From CAYWVO01 sp964461835 (GTDB lineage Bacteria > Zixibacteria > MSB-5A5 > WJJR01 > JAJRUJ01), in NCBI GenBank assembly GCA_964461835.1, contig CAYWVO010000011.1:1-64000 (forward strand): DNA of 64,000 nucleotides, read 5' to 3'. Positions 35,244 through 43,972 of the stretch are shown in pieces; the stretch's first letter is position 1; each line of letters starts with the position of its first letter. The notes beneath the pieces were generated by a model, which saw only the letters and a list, made by a program, of their open reading frames with translations, ran no database searches and was not told the origin of the DNA. The position numbers and the translations under genes are program-made.

Positions 35244-37099
35244 CAGATTTTCTTCCACCAAAGTGAAACACTCGCCAGGCCTAGAATGGTCGAGATGATC
35301 GGGAAGAGCAAAGTCCCCTGCGGGTCGGGGAATAAGAGTCGTCCGCAGCCATACAACAGAAAATAAACCGACAAACTCATCGTGATAGTCATATATAAGC
35401 CGCGACGGAGATTGCGGAGTGGTTCGCGATGATCGGGACCGAGCGCACGCGCGGTAGAGGTCCAAAAACCCGGCGGCTTGCTCTTTGCATAAAACGATGA
35501 GAGCACAGCTTGCTTCGTTCGTGGTGTCAGCAGGGTGACCACCACTACGGTAGTCGTTGACAGCACCGACATCAAGATCAGCCGCAACCAATCCTCTTCG
35601 ATAAAATATAACAACACGGGCGCCAGAACTAACGAAACGGCGATGGCCGTAATTTCCGAATACAAATTGATCCGCTCCCACACCCAGCGCAAAATCAACA
35701 CGGCGCCGGTCCCCGCGCCAAAGAGCAGACTGATATGCCACGCAGTTTGAATCGACCCCAGGTTGGCCATAACGGTAAGGGCGATCAAGAGGATTACCAC
35801 ATTCGACAACCGCGATACCGCCACCAGCTCGGGATTTTTCGGTTCGCGTTTGAGCCAGCCGCGGTTGATCACCCGCAGATAGAGATCGTTACTCCAATAG
35901 CCGGCACCCCACGTGAGATGCGTATCAACTGTCGAGGCCAGCGCCGCCAACAACCCGGTCAACGCCAGCCCGATCACCCCAACGGGCAGCAGGTCTTTAA
36001 TCCCGGTGGCGTACAGCAGTTCCCGTCCGGCCACGAACGCTTCTCCGCTCGCTTCGCCGGCGGTGTACGGATAGACCAGTAACAATCCAATCCCAATTAC
36101 CAGCCAAACGAGGCTGCGCAGGAATATTTGCAGCCAGGTAAACACAATTGCCGCAATGCGGGCATCGCGATCGGTCTCGCAGGCCATCATGCGTTGCGCA
36201 AAATAGCCGGTCCCGTCGCTGTTGCGTTCGAATAACCATTGCAATGAAACAACCACCAGAAATGGCACGAGCAACTCCCGGGTGTTCGGCGTGAAGGATA
36301 ACAGCCCTGCCGCGGCGCTGCGGCCGTAGAGTTCGACCAGTTGGTCGACCATTGCTCCCGGCCCGCCGTAGCGGAACATGATGATACCGGCGTAGATTAT
36401 GGTACCGACCATCGCCAGCGTAAATTGCATCGTGTCGGTAGCAATAACTGCACGTAAACCGCCGGTCATCGAGTACAGCCCGGTAAACGCCAGGATGACC
36501 AGAATGCTGATTACATTATTGGTGGTGGCGATATCCGGTGGCAAGGCGGTCGCGCCGGAACTGATATCGATCCCGGTGGACATGACCCAGTCATGGATTG
36601 TCTGGAAAAACCCCGTGGGTAGCCAGTCATGCCATTGGAGAAACACCTCGCTGATCCGGCTGGCGGCCACGAGCACCATTGCCAGAATTGCGCAATTCAT
36701 CACCGTGCCATAGTAGATTGCTTTCAATGCACGCAGCGCCAGCACGCCGCGTCCGCTATAGCGCATTTCCGTGAGTTCAGCGTCGGTTATCACCTGTGCC
36801 CGTCGCCACGGTCCGCCAAACAGGAACCCGATCAGCAAAAATCCCAGACCATAAATCCAAAGCCGCCAGAGCATAAACACGCCCGCGGTGGCGATCAGGC
36901 CGACCACTAGCAGCGGGGTATCGGCAGCAAACTGGGTGGCTGCCAAACTCACACCGGCACGCCAGCCTTTAATCGTCCGTCCAGCGAGGAAATATTCTTC
37001 CAGATTTTTCGAGGCCTTCGCGCGGTGCCGGAAACCGTTGGCAACACTGTAGACCACAAATGCCAGTATGATCAACAAATCAATCATGCGTGGCATCAT
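35240..37099 (-). CDS. Sodium/solute symporter (SSS family)
   Basis: 619 residues with about 13-14 membrane segments. The N-terminal segment LLIILAFVVYSVANG is followed by EYFLAGRTIKGWRAGVSLAATQFAADTPLLV, the usual TM1-TM2 region of SSS transporters. GLYSMTGGLRAVIATDTMQF and ALASTVDTHLTWGAGYWSNDLYLR, at the conserved Na-site helices, are also family features. It moves an unknown organic solute with sodium. The start is among ATG 37099, 37096 or 37087, none with a strong ribosome binding site. Its 3' end runs into a dispersed palindrome. Confidence 0.9.
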   Translation of the reverse strand: MMPRMIDLLIILAFVVYSVANGFRHRAKASKNLEEYFLAGRTIKGWRAGVSLAATQFAADTPLLVVGLIATAGVFMLWRLWIYGLGFLLIGFLFGGPWRRAQVITDAELTEMRYSGRGVLALRALKAIYYGTVMNCAILAMVLVAASRISEVFLQWHDWLPTGFFQTIHDWVMSTGIDISSGATALPPDIATTNNVISILVILAFTGLYSMTGGLRAVIATDTMQFTLAMVGTIIYAGIIMFRYGGPGAMVDQLVELYGRSAAAGLLSFTPNTRELLVPFLVVVSLQWLFERNSDGTGYFAQRMMACETDRDARIAAIVFTWLQIFLRSLVWLVIGIGLLLVYPYTAGEASGEAFVAGRELLYATGIKDLLPVGVIGLALTGLLAALASTVDTHLTWGAGYWSNDLYLRVINRGWLKREPKNPELVAVSRLSNVVILLIALTVMANLGSIQTAWHISLLFGAGTGAVLILRWVWERINLYSEITAIAVSLVLAPVLLYFIEEDWLRLILMSVLSTTTVVVVTLLTPRTKQAVLSSFYAKSKPPGFWTSTARALGPDHREPLRNLRRGLYMTITMSLSVYFLLYGCGRLLFPDPQGTLLFPIISTILGLASVSLWWKKIW

Positions 37100-37149
37100 A
37101 CGGAATCACTACGGAGAGTGCAAACGGGGAGTGGTAGTTGATGCGTGTA

Positions 37150-37183
37150 ATAACAATAGGGGCACTGCCACAGGCAGCGCCCC
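37150..37183 (-). terminator. Terminator after the zinc-ribbon gene
   Basis: GGGGC-A-CTGCC / GGCAG-C-GCCCC form a stem with one A-C mismatch and a 3-base loop, followed on the minus strand by TATTGTTATT. It lies 45 bases after the stop of the small zinc-ribbon gene. Confidence 0.5.
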
Positions 37184-37227
37184 GTCTTAATTGCAAGTCA
37201 ATCATGCATGATGAGAACAACAATCAC

Positions 37228-37470
37228 TTAATAATCTCGGTAATCATCCTCATACTCTTCGTCCCCGTAATCCCACGATGAATCGGAATCCCATTCATCC
37301 TCAAACGCATCGTCCACGCGATACTTCGTCCCTTTGTCGGTGGACCGTTTAAACGTGTACTCGCAGTCATCACACATATACATCGTGATTTTGCGAGATA
37401 GTTCGTCCAACACGACGACATTGGTGCTGCCACAGCGCGGACAGACCCGGTGGCGCTTCTGCGGACTCAT
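37228..37470 (-). CDS. Small zinc-ribbon protein with acidic tail
   Basis: 80 residues; ATG 37470 follows GGAG. CPRCGSTNVV and MCDDCEYTF form a Cx2C-x(~20)-Cx2C zinc ribbon. The tail is strongly acidic and tyrosine-rich (DDAFEDEWDSDSSWDYGDEEYED). Function unknown; zinc ribbons of this size bind nucleic acid or proteins. Monocistronic, with a hairpin terminator. Confidence 0.7.
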   Translation of the reverse strand: MSPQKRHRVCPRCGSTNVVVLDELSRKITMYMCDDCEYTFKRSTDKGTKYRVDDAFEDEWDSDSSWDYGDEEYEDDYRDY

Positions 37471-37748
37471 GATGGTTCTCCACTCCCTTGTTATATCGGA
37501 TTACCTGCGACGACGCGCTTCTGGCGTCGAGTTTCCCTCAACACAAGTATTTCTTTGTTTCGTATCTGACGTCTGAATTGCGAGTCGGCATCAAGCCGGA
37601 GATCGGCACCCTCATGTTTCGCTGCCCACAACCGCCGGAATTAATACGGCCCGTAGAACCAGGGTCAAGCAGATTTTAGTACCCCTAATGTCCTCGGCGG
37701 AGAACCGGTCATACGTGAGCGAATTCGCTGTGGCCGTAAGCCTTTACG

Positions 37749-37916
37749 GTGTTTGCAGTTTGTGGATCTCTGGCGAAGGCTCGCAACAATGCACCAGGGT
37801 TCTTGGCAGGAATTGACGGTGAGATCATTCGCCACTCGCACAACCGCTCTGCCGGTGACGATATATTGAAAGTCTATGCGGGCGGCGGCAGTCCCAAGGG
37901 CATTGAAAAGAAGTGA
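37749..37916 (+). CDS. Possible small gene or gene remnant
   Basis: 55 codons from GTG 37749 to TGA. The product contains SLAKARNNAPGFLAGIDGE and DDILKVYAGGG and ends PKGIEKK. Codon usage resembles real genes here (G/C in third positions), but there is no ribosome binding site and no family is recognised. It is the only candidate in the otherwise empty 37471-37979 spacer. Confidence 0.22.
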   Translation: MFAVCGSLAKARNNAPGFLAGIDGEIIRHSHNRSAGDDILKVYAGGGSPKGIEKK

Positions 37917-37979
37917 TGTCGAATTCGCGTCCCGGACCGGCCGCCTGAGGCGCCGCGCAGCAAATTGCCCGGTGCCGCT

Positions 37980-38270
37980 TCATTGAAACTTAGCCGATGC
38001 CGACTTAATCGACTCACCCAGTGCTTGCCAGGCGCTTTCGACCCCGGCCTTCATATCTTCCCAGGCGTCCTCGGAAGACTGACGGAGTTGCTCGATTTTT
38101 TGCTTCACCTCGGCCTGTTTGGCGCGCAGGGTTTGCACCTGGTTTTGATATTCGATTTTCGCATCAGCGCCCGCCTGGTCGGCTTTGGCTTCCAGCTTAT
38201 CGATTTCGGCGTTCCATTCATCCATTTTGGCTTTCAGCTTTTGCAGGTATGCGTCACGTGTGTCAGCCAT
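37980..38270 (-). CDS. Small coiled-coil protein
   Basis: 96 residues; ATG 38270 follows GGAGG. It is almost entirely amphipathic helix: LQKLKAKMDEWNAEIDKLEAK, then KQAEVKQKIEQLRQSSEDAWEDMKAGVESAWQAL. This resembles the short coiled-coil/apolipoprotein-like stress proteins found in many bacteria. No signal peptide and no cysteine. Likely cytoplasmic; function unknown. Confidence 0.75.
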   Translation of the reverse strand: MADTRDAYLQKLKAKMDEWNAEIDKLEAKADQAGADAKIEYQNQVQTLRAKQAEVKQKIEQLRQSSEDAWEDMKAGVESAWQALGESIKSASAKFQ

Positions 38271-38479
38271 CGATTTTTCCTCCCGTTACTATGAGCCCAA
38301 GCATCCCCCGACGATACAGGCAGCTAGCAGACACCGCGCCACGGCGCCGGGCATATAATTTAAAATCCCTGCATTTCCGTTAACACCTAATACGGCGGTT
38401 ACCCGGATGACATTTTACCTTTTTCGCGTTTTCGACAGCTAGGGCGGCTTTTTCGCAGATGCCGCACACCAAATTCTCA

Positions 38480-39178
38480 TTACAGTACCCTTTCAATTAA
38501 CACAAAACCGGCGGATTCCTCGGCAGCAATACGCAGATCGGGCAACTCGGTAACACGCGCCTGATCGTGTGGTTCCAGCTCTGTATCATTGATGGTGATA
38601 CGTCCCGATGTTAGATACACGAAGGCGCCGTGATTTGATGCAAGGTGATGTTTAATTGTTGTATCCGTATTCAGTTCCGCCAGATAGATTGCGGCGTCCG
38701 CGTTGAGACGGATGACTTCCTCATTGGTATCGCAGTCGGACGCGATACAGCGCATACGGTTGTGCCGGGTAAGTCCCACCAGACTCCGTTGCCGATAGCT
38801 GGGAGCGAGGTTTGCCCGATTGGGCAATAGCCAGATTTGATGAAAATGCAGGGGTGTGTCGGAACAATTATGTTCCGAGTGCGTAATCCCCCGGCCGGCG
38901 GTCATGACCTGAATTTCACCGGCCCGCATACTGCCTTCGCGCCCGGTGCTGTCTCTGTGTGTGAGTTCACCGTCATGCACGATCGTGATAATCTCCATCT
39001 CCCGATGGGGATGGGTCGGGAATCCACTGTTGGGAGCAACGATATCATCATTGAAAACCCGCAGCTTGCCGAAGTGGGTGTTGGCAGGATCGAAGTAGGT
39101 ATCGAACGAAAAAAGCCGGTAGGTCCGCAACCAGCCAAAATCGGAGTAATGCCTATCAACGGCTTTGATTATCTGCAT
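38480..39178 (-). CDS. Pirin-family cupin protein
   Basis: 232 residues; ATG 39178 follows GAGG. HPHREMEIITIVHDGELTHRDSTG with GRGITHSEHN gives the three His and one Glu of the N-terminal pirin metal site. The RVFNDDIVAPNSGFPTHPH wording is typical of YhhW/YhaK-like pirins, some of which are quercetin dioxygenases. The C-terminal cupin lacks metal ligands, as is usual. Confidence 0.9.
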   Translation of the reverse strand: MQIIKAVDRHYSDFGWLRTYRLFSFDTYFDPANTHFGKLRVFNDDIVAPNSGFPTHPHREMEIITIVHDGELTHRDSTGREGSMRAGEIQVMTAGRGITHSEHNCSDTPLHFHQIWLLPNRANLAPSYRQRSLVGLTRHNRMRCIASDCDTNEEVIRLNADAAIYLAELNTDTTIKHHLASNHGAFVYLTSGRITINDTELEPHDQARVTELPDLRIAAEESAGFVLIERVL

Positions 39179-39380
39179 CGGTAACCTCGGAAAATTCAGC
39201 TCCGAATCGCAAATCGTACGAAGAAGAACACCCGTTTATTTGGTTAAGTTCATATGAAGATATGGGACAGGCACTCTTCGCCCATTCATCCAATCACTCA
39301 CCCACTCCCCTGCAGGCCGGAAACGCGGCAAACGGCGCGGTTGATTGGGAGTCCGGACGATCTGCCCGTCGGGATGCCGA

Positions 39381-40298
39381 CTATTTCTTCGTGGGAATGT
39401 CTCTTACACAGCGGAAGCCGATATCGTCGGCAACAACATCCGGTTTCTGTTTCCCCCGGTACACCGAGGATAACTCCGGACCCCAGGAACGAAACGAGCC
39501 GCCGCGGATCACGCGACGAACCCCGCGATCCGGCCCGGTGGGATTGGAAACGGAAATACTGGTGTAGGCATCTGGCCGATACCAGTCGGCGGTCCACTCC
39601 CAGATATTGCCGGACAGACTTGCAATCCCTTTCGGCGTCTGACCGTCACGAAAGGCATTGACGGGAGAGCTGTGCGTAAAGCCATCCGTGGGATCGGGTT
39701 CTCCGCCGTTCTTACCCGTCCGCCCATGGTTCGCATTTGTGAGGATGAGTTTATCCCCCCAGGGAAACAGCCGGCCGACTTGCCCCCGAGCAGCCCGTTC
39801 CCATTCGGCCTCGGTCGGCAGACGCATCCCTGCCCACGCGGCGTAGGCGGCAGCATCAAACCAGGTCACATAGACTACCGGATAATTCTCCCGTCCAGCC
39901 ACGACAGAAAACTGCTCCTCGGTCCTGAGAATTCCACAAGTATTGGAATCCGCCATTTCCGGGTGATAGTGAGTGGCTGCCTCGGGTGAGGAATTCAAAA
40001 AGGCGGTGTACTGTGCGACGCTGACCGGGTACGCTTCAATCTGATAACTGCTCACACGAACCGGCTGGTCGTTGATAACATCATCAAAGACGGTAATATC
40101 GACTGCATCTTTACCATACTGTTGATCGAGGATCGCCAGAAAATTCCAGGCGGCCTGCTCAGGGAGTCCCAGCAGAAACTTACCCCCCGGGATGGTGACC
40201 AGCGGCGAGGGTTCTTGGGCGGTGACCATACTGGCGATGAGCCAGCACAGCATACTGATGAGAAGTGTTGTGATGTATCTCATTGCCCGTGTCCCCAT
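39381..40298 (-). CDS. SUMF1-domain (formylglycine-enzyme-like) secreted protein
   Basis: About 305 residues. Start ATG 40298 (AGAGAG upstream) or ATG 40283. A signal peptide (LLISMLCWLIASMVTAQ) is followed by the SUMF1 fold: VTIPGGKFLLG, PVSVAQYTAFLN, YVTWFDAAAYAAWAGMRLPTEAEWERAARG, LSGNIWEWTADWY and RVIRGGSFRSW. The two active-site cysteines of true formylglycine-generating enzymes (in RGGSFLC..SYC) are absent (RGGSFRSWGPELSSVYRG). It should therefore not activate sulfatases in the known way. It lies 38 bases after ccmF. Confidence 0.82.
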   Translation of the reverse strand: MGTRAMRYITTLLISMLCWLIASMVTAQEPSPLVTIPGGKFLLGLPEQAAWNFLAILDQQYGKDAVDITVFDDVINDQPVRVSSYQIEAYPVSVAQYTAFLNSSPEAATHYHPEMADSNTCGILRTEEQFSVVAGRENYPVVYVTWFDAAAYAAWAGMRLPTEAEWERAARGQVGRLFPWGDKLILTNANHGRTGKNGGEPDPTDGFTHSSPVNAFRDGQTPKGIASLSGNIWEWTADWYRPDAYTSISVSNPTGPDRGVRRVIRGGSFRSWGPELSSVYRGKQKPDVVADDIGFRCVRDIPTKK

Positions 40299-40336
40299 TT
40301 CTCTCTTTGTACACTCTGTGCAATGAATCGGGTGAT

Positions 40337-42520
40337 CTAGTCTGAAACCTGAGTCCATCGCCGCACAATTGAGAGCACGGTACCCAGAGTAATAATCCCT
40401 ACCCCCAGCCAGACAAAGGACGTAAACGGTTTCCGGGAGACCTCCAGAGTCAGCCGTTCAACTCCTTGTTTCTCGGCCATTGCGGGGTCGTTCACCATCA
40501 CCGCCACAGAGCGGCTCTCCACCATAATTCCCACGAGCGCGATTGACAGGTCGGTACCGGGAATCGCAACTGCGGGTGACTGCTGATCGGCGGGCACTCC
40601 GGCAAAAAACTGCGGCTTTACATCCACTGTGTCGGTAGGACCGGCCACGGTAATGAGCGCACCGACAGTGATATTTCCTTCCATGTGGTCGCCGGTTTCA
40701 TATTCGTGAAACGTCAAGGTATAGTCACCGTATGGAACCGGTTCATGTTCAGCGAGAATGAGCTGCTGCGCACCGCCCGCTTCCTCCAGCACGCGCAAAT
40801 CCAGCGGCGCCACGTACAAGTCACCGGTGAAACTCTCTACCACGTGCGGGTTGCGCATATAGGATTTGGTATAATCGGAATAGTACATCTTGGGTCGCAG
40901 TTGCCGTCCCTCGTCACCGTAGGTGAGGGTCACATCGAGGTAACTGTCTTCCTCCCGTGGTTTCTCGACGCGTTCATTATACGTTAATTGGTAGCCCAAG
41001 GCCGCCTCAGTCTCCCCGGTCATGAGGGTTATCCGTTCAGCTGTTCCGTAATTCGACGACGCCACCACTCCCAGTACCATCACGGCGAATCCCAAATGTG
41101 CCAGATGGCCCCCTAGTCGGGGCAAGGTGATGTTTTTGATGATGAAAAGCGTGTAGGCATTGGCCACTAACGCCCAAAACGCCAGGAACACCAGCAGCAT
41201 ATCACTGAGGCGCAACGTAATAATTAAATTAATCGGTATGGTCACCACCGCCGCAATCACTGCCGGCCACGTGAGGCGCTTGATCAGAGTGCCGGACGGC
41301 GTGGATCCGAGCCTGGTAAATGGAATGATAATCAGAATCAACAACAGCGCGATCCCGGCGGGGATACTTAGTGAGTGATAATAAGACATCGCCACATTGG
41401 CCGGATTACCAAAGAGCCGGGTAATCAGCGGCGAGGAGGTGCCGAGAAATACCAGAAACCCGACCGTCAAGAGAATCAACATCCCGACCGCCAGCCCGAA
41501 TTCGCGGGAGGTCGGGTTACTCTCCAGTTTCTCAGCCGGGATGGTACGCACCCGCGCCAAGAGCATCGCCGGCCCCCCAACTGCCACCAGTAACATAAAT
41601 CCAACCAGATAATTATTGATCCCCAGATCCGTAAAGGAATGGACCGAAAAATCGGCCAATACGCCTGAACGGGTGAGGAATGTCCCGTAGATGACCAACA
41701 GCAGCGTGCCGATGGACAACAGCAGATTGGTCTTAATCAGTTTATTAGCGCGGCGTTGAATGAGTAAGCCGTGTAACAATGCCAGCGAGGCAATCCAGGG
41801 AATCAACGAGGAATTTTCGACCGGATCCCAGCCCCAATAGCCGCCCCAGCCGAGTGTGATATACGCCCAATACCCGCCAAGAAATATCCCCAAACCAAGT
41901 GTCATCGCTCCCAAGCCAACCCACGGCATAACCAGTCGGGGGAAAGAACGATAGTCTTTCTGCACCAGGGATGCCATAGCGTAGGCGAACGGGATCGCCA
42001 GCGCGGCGAATCCTAAAAATACGATCGGGGGATGAATAACCATCCAGGGATTCTGCAGCAACGGATTGAGCCCGCGTCCGTCTTCAACCGGAAACCCGGT
42101 CGGGGCAAACGGTGACCGGACCGCCAGAACGACCAGGAGAAAAAGTTGCACCACCAGGTAGAACACCATCGTCCAGCGTTCGAAGTGTTTCCCCTTGGCG
42201 ATAATGGTGAAACCGAGCAGCGCGCCGAACGTCAACCACAGCAGGAACGTCCCTTCCTGGCCGCCCCAAAATGACGAGATGACGTATTTCAGTGGCATCT
42301 CGAGCGACGAGTACGCAAAGACATATCGAAATTCGAACCGGTGGTTCAGAAATAAGTACATCAAGTATGCTGCCGCAACCACCACCAGTGCGGTCATGGC
42401 ACCATAGAAAATCCGTCCGGCTTTGAGTCCGCCTTCCCGGTTGCCAAAGGTCGCATAAACCAGCAGCGACGCGGTCGCGCACATGCCGGCGAGAATGAGT
42501 AACGTTGGGCCAAATACCAT
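40337..42520 (-). CDS. ccmF: Cytochrome c biogenesis protein CcmF (heme lyase)
   Basis: 727 residues with about 15 membrane spans. The WWD heme-handling motif is intact (LGWGGYWGWDPVENSSLIPW), with conserved periplasmic and membrane regions around FLLWLTFGALLG, WMVIHPPIVFLGFA and LTRSGVLADFSVHSF. It joins heme to apocytochrome c in system I with CcmH and CcmE, which are not next to it here. The large C-terminal periplasmic domain (about 480-700) is typical. Confidence 0.94.
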   Translation of the reverse strand: MVFGPTLLILAGMCATASLLVYATFGNREGGLKAGRIFYGAMTALVVVAAAYLMYLFLNHRFEFRYVFAYSSLEMPLKYVISSFWGGQEGTFLLWLTFGALLGFTIIAKGKHFERWTMVFYLVVQLFLLVVLAVRSPFAPTGFPVEDGRGLNPLLQNPWMVIHPPIVFLGFAALAIPFAYAMASLVQKDYRSFPRLVMPWVGLGAMTLGLGIFLGGYWAYITLGWGGYWGWDPVENSSLIPWIASLALLHGLLIQRRANKLIKTNLLLSIGTLLLVIYGTFLTRSGVLADFSVHSFTDLGINNYLVGFMLLVAVGGPAMLLARVRTIPAEKLESNPTSREFGLAVGMLILLTVGFLVFLGTSSPLITRLFGNPANVAMSYYHSLSIPAGIALLLILIIIPFTRLGSTPSGTLIKRLTWPAVIAAVVTIPINLIITLRLSDMLLVFLAFWALVANAYTLFIIKNITLPRLGGHLAHLGFAVMVLGVVASSNYGTAERITLMTGETEAALGYQLTYNERVEKPREEDSYLDVTLTYGDEGRQLRPKMYYSDYTKSYMRNPHVVESFTGDLYVAPLDLRVLEEAGGAQQLILAEHEPVPYGDYTLTFHEYETGDHMEGNITVGALITVAGPTDTVDVKPQFFAGVPADQQSPAVAIPGTDLSIALVGIMVESRSVAVMVNDPAMAEKQGVERLTLEVSRKPFTSFVWLGVGIITLGTVLSIVRRWTQVSD

Positions 42521-42638
42521 GTCCTATCCTCGTAATCTTACCCGATTAGCACCACCGTTAGTATACGGTAACGGCAACCGCATTGGCAATAAAACACCAA
42601 AACTCTCTGGTTATTTGACACCGCCATGTATCGTCCTC

Positions 42639-42869
42639 TCACCCCCGCGCAGGCGGGGGTCCAGTTGCCCTTGCGCAGCAAGGGACCCTCCACATTATGT
42701 CCCGTCCCACGGGATATCATAGGCCTCCCCCGCATGTCATCTCGGACTTGATCCGGAATCCAGTTACCCTTGCGTAGCAAGGGACTAAAAACATCTGCAT
42801 GTAGCAGACACACCTCGCTTCGTCATTCCTGCGGACACAGGAATCCCATTTCCCTTGCCCAGCAAGGGA
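42639..42869. repeat. Three REP-like palindromic units
   Basis: Three units at 42639-42685, 42737-42784 and 42822-42869. Each joins a GTCAT/TCACC-type hairpin (CCCCGC-GCAG-GCGGGG; TCGGACTTGATCCGGA; TTCCTGCGGACACAGGAA) to a second hairpin CCCTTGCGCAGCAAGGG or a close variant. The stems differ in sequence but keep pairing. The rest of 42521-43085 holds no gene. Confidence 0.7.
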
Positions 42870-43085
42870 TTAGGACTTTGGGGTCTTATTACGACGCCCA
42901 ATGAGTGGACGATTTAAATGAACGATATCGCGGACAAACAAGGCACTAAGCGGATTTGGATACGGCGAAAACTTCTTGTCTCAATAGGATAGGATCGGTA
43001 TATTTTTGCTGGCATAGATAAATTAATATCACGCCTAAACATTCACCCAGGTACCGCTGGGTGATGCCCTTTATTCGGAGGATGC

Positions 43086-43673
43086 ATGGAGTGCCCGAAT
43101 TGCGGATTGGAAAATCCTGAGAAAAGCTTAACCTGTGATTGTGGTTACAAGTTTGATACCGGAGGATTCGATCAAGAGGTACAAGACGCACATACCCAGA
43201 GAGAAAAGGAACGAATCGCCCGATCCCCTGTGTGGTCGCTGATTGGCCCGGGGGGTTTCATTGGGTTAGTCGTCATTATTGCCTTACTTTCTGCTACCAA
43301 CCAGAAGAGGCCCGATCATAGACCGTCATCTGGTTCTCAAACAACCAGCTCTCGGCAATCCTATACATCTCCACCGGAAAATGTTTCCTCACCTTATCGC
43401 AATGACGCGGGATGGACTAATGCGGCTGGACACATGTGGAGTGGTGTCAAGTTATACTTTGGCCCTAAAAAAACATATGTGGGTGAGGTCGTTTGTGGAA
43501 ACAACCGATATTATCATTCACACTTAAATAAAACCATTCGAGGAATCAAAATCCGGTATCCGACTGGCAAAACAGAGTGGAAAGACCGCAATGCAATTGT
43601 CAGTGGTGCTTGGTATGTTAAAAAATCCGATCCTGCGATAGAGAAAATGATCTGGTATGAGTGTGAATACTGA
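43086..43673 (+). CDS. Zinc-ribbon membrane protein of unknown function
   Basis: 195 residues; GGAGG lies 4 bases before ATG 43086. N-terminal MECPNCGLENPEKSLTCDCGYKF is a zinc ribbon (Cx2C...CxC). One membrane span follows at about 58-72 (FIGLVVIIALLSA), then a Ser/Pro-rich linker and a C-terminal beta-rich domain (VKLYFGPKKTYVGEV). Base composition is more A/T-rich than its neighbours and it is flanked by dispersed palindromes, so it may be a recent arrival. No family recognised for the C-terminal domain. Confidence 0.7.
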   Translation: MECPNCGLENPEKSLTCDCGYKFDTGGFDQEVQDAHTQREKERIARSPVWSLIGPGGFIGLVVIIALLSATNQKRPDHRPSSGSQTTSSRQSYTSPPENVSSPYRNDAGWTNAAGHMWSGVKLYFGPKKTYVGEVVCGNNRYYHSHLNKTIRGIKIRYPTGKTEWKDRNAIVSGAWYVKKSDPAIEKMIWYECEY

Positions 43674-43791
43674 CCTCGCAAGCCCATATAGAAGAACCAG
43701 ACGGCGTGCCGACGGAGACAATTGCATTACCTCCTAGCCGGATTATTGCCACACATCTTTCGGCGGTTTGATAAAACCTCAAAGTGCCCAA

Positions 43792-43965
43792 CCCCTTGCT
43801 GCGCAAGGGCAACTGGATTCCCGCTCAAGGCGGGAATGACACAGGGGAAAGGCCTACCGAATCGCATGGTTGGGGCAGGTTGTAGGCCTGCCGCGCACGT
43901 GAGGACAAGGATTTTACATGCTGCTGAATCCAGATAACGGGCAGACCAGGAGGTCTGTCGCGCAT
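43792..43965. repeat. Dispersed palindromes downstream of the zinc-ribbon gene
   Basis: 43792-43841 is an inverted copy of the REP-like unit (CCCTTGCTGCGCAAGGG, then TTCCCGCTCAAGGCGGGAA). 43872-43898 (GGCAGGTTGTAGGCCTGCC) and 43938-43965 (GGCAGACCAGGAGGTCTGTC) belong to the GCGCGGCAG...CTGCC family. The 43674-43972 spacer has no gene. Confidence 0.65.
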
Positions 43966-43972
43966 AATATGT

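Noticed and set aside
39381..40298. True formylglycine-generating enzyme
   Set aside because: The two catalytic cysteines are missing and no sulfatase gene is near.
42600..42870. CRISPR-like array
   Set aside because: The three units are palindromic elements with changing stems and no regular spacer/repeat lengths, and no cas genes are present.
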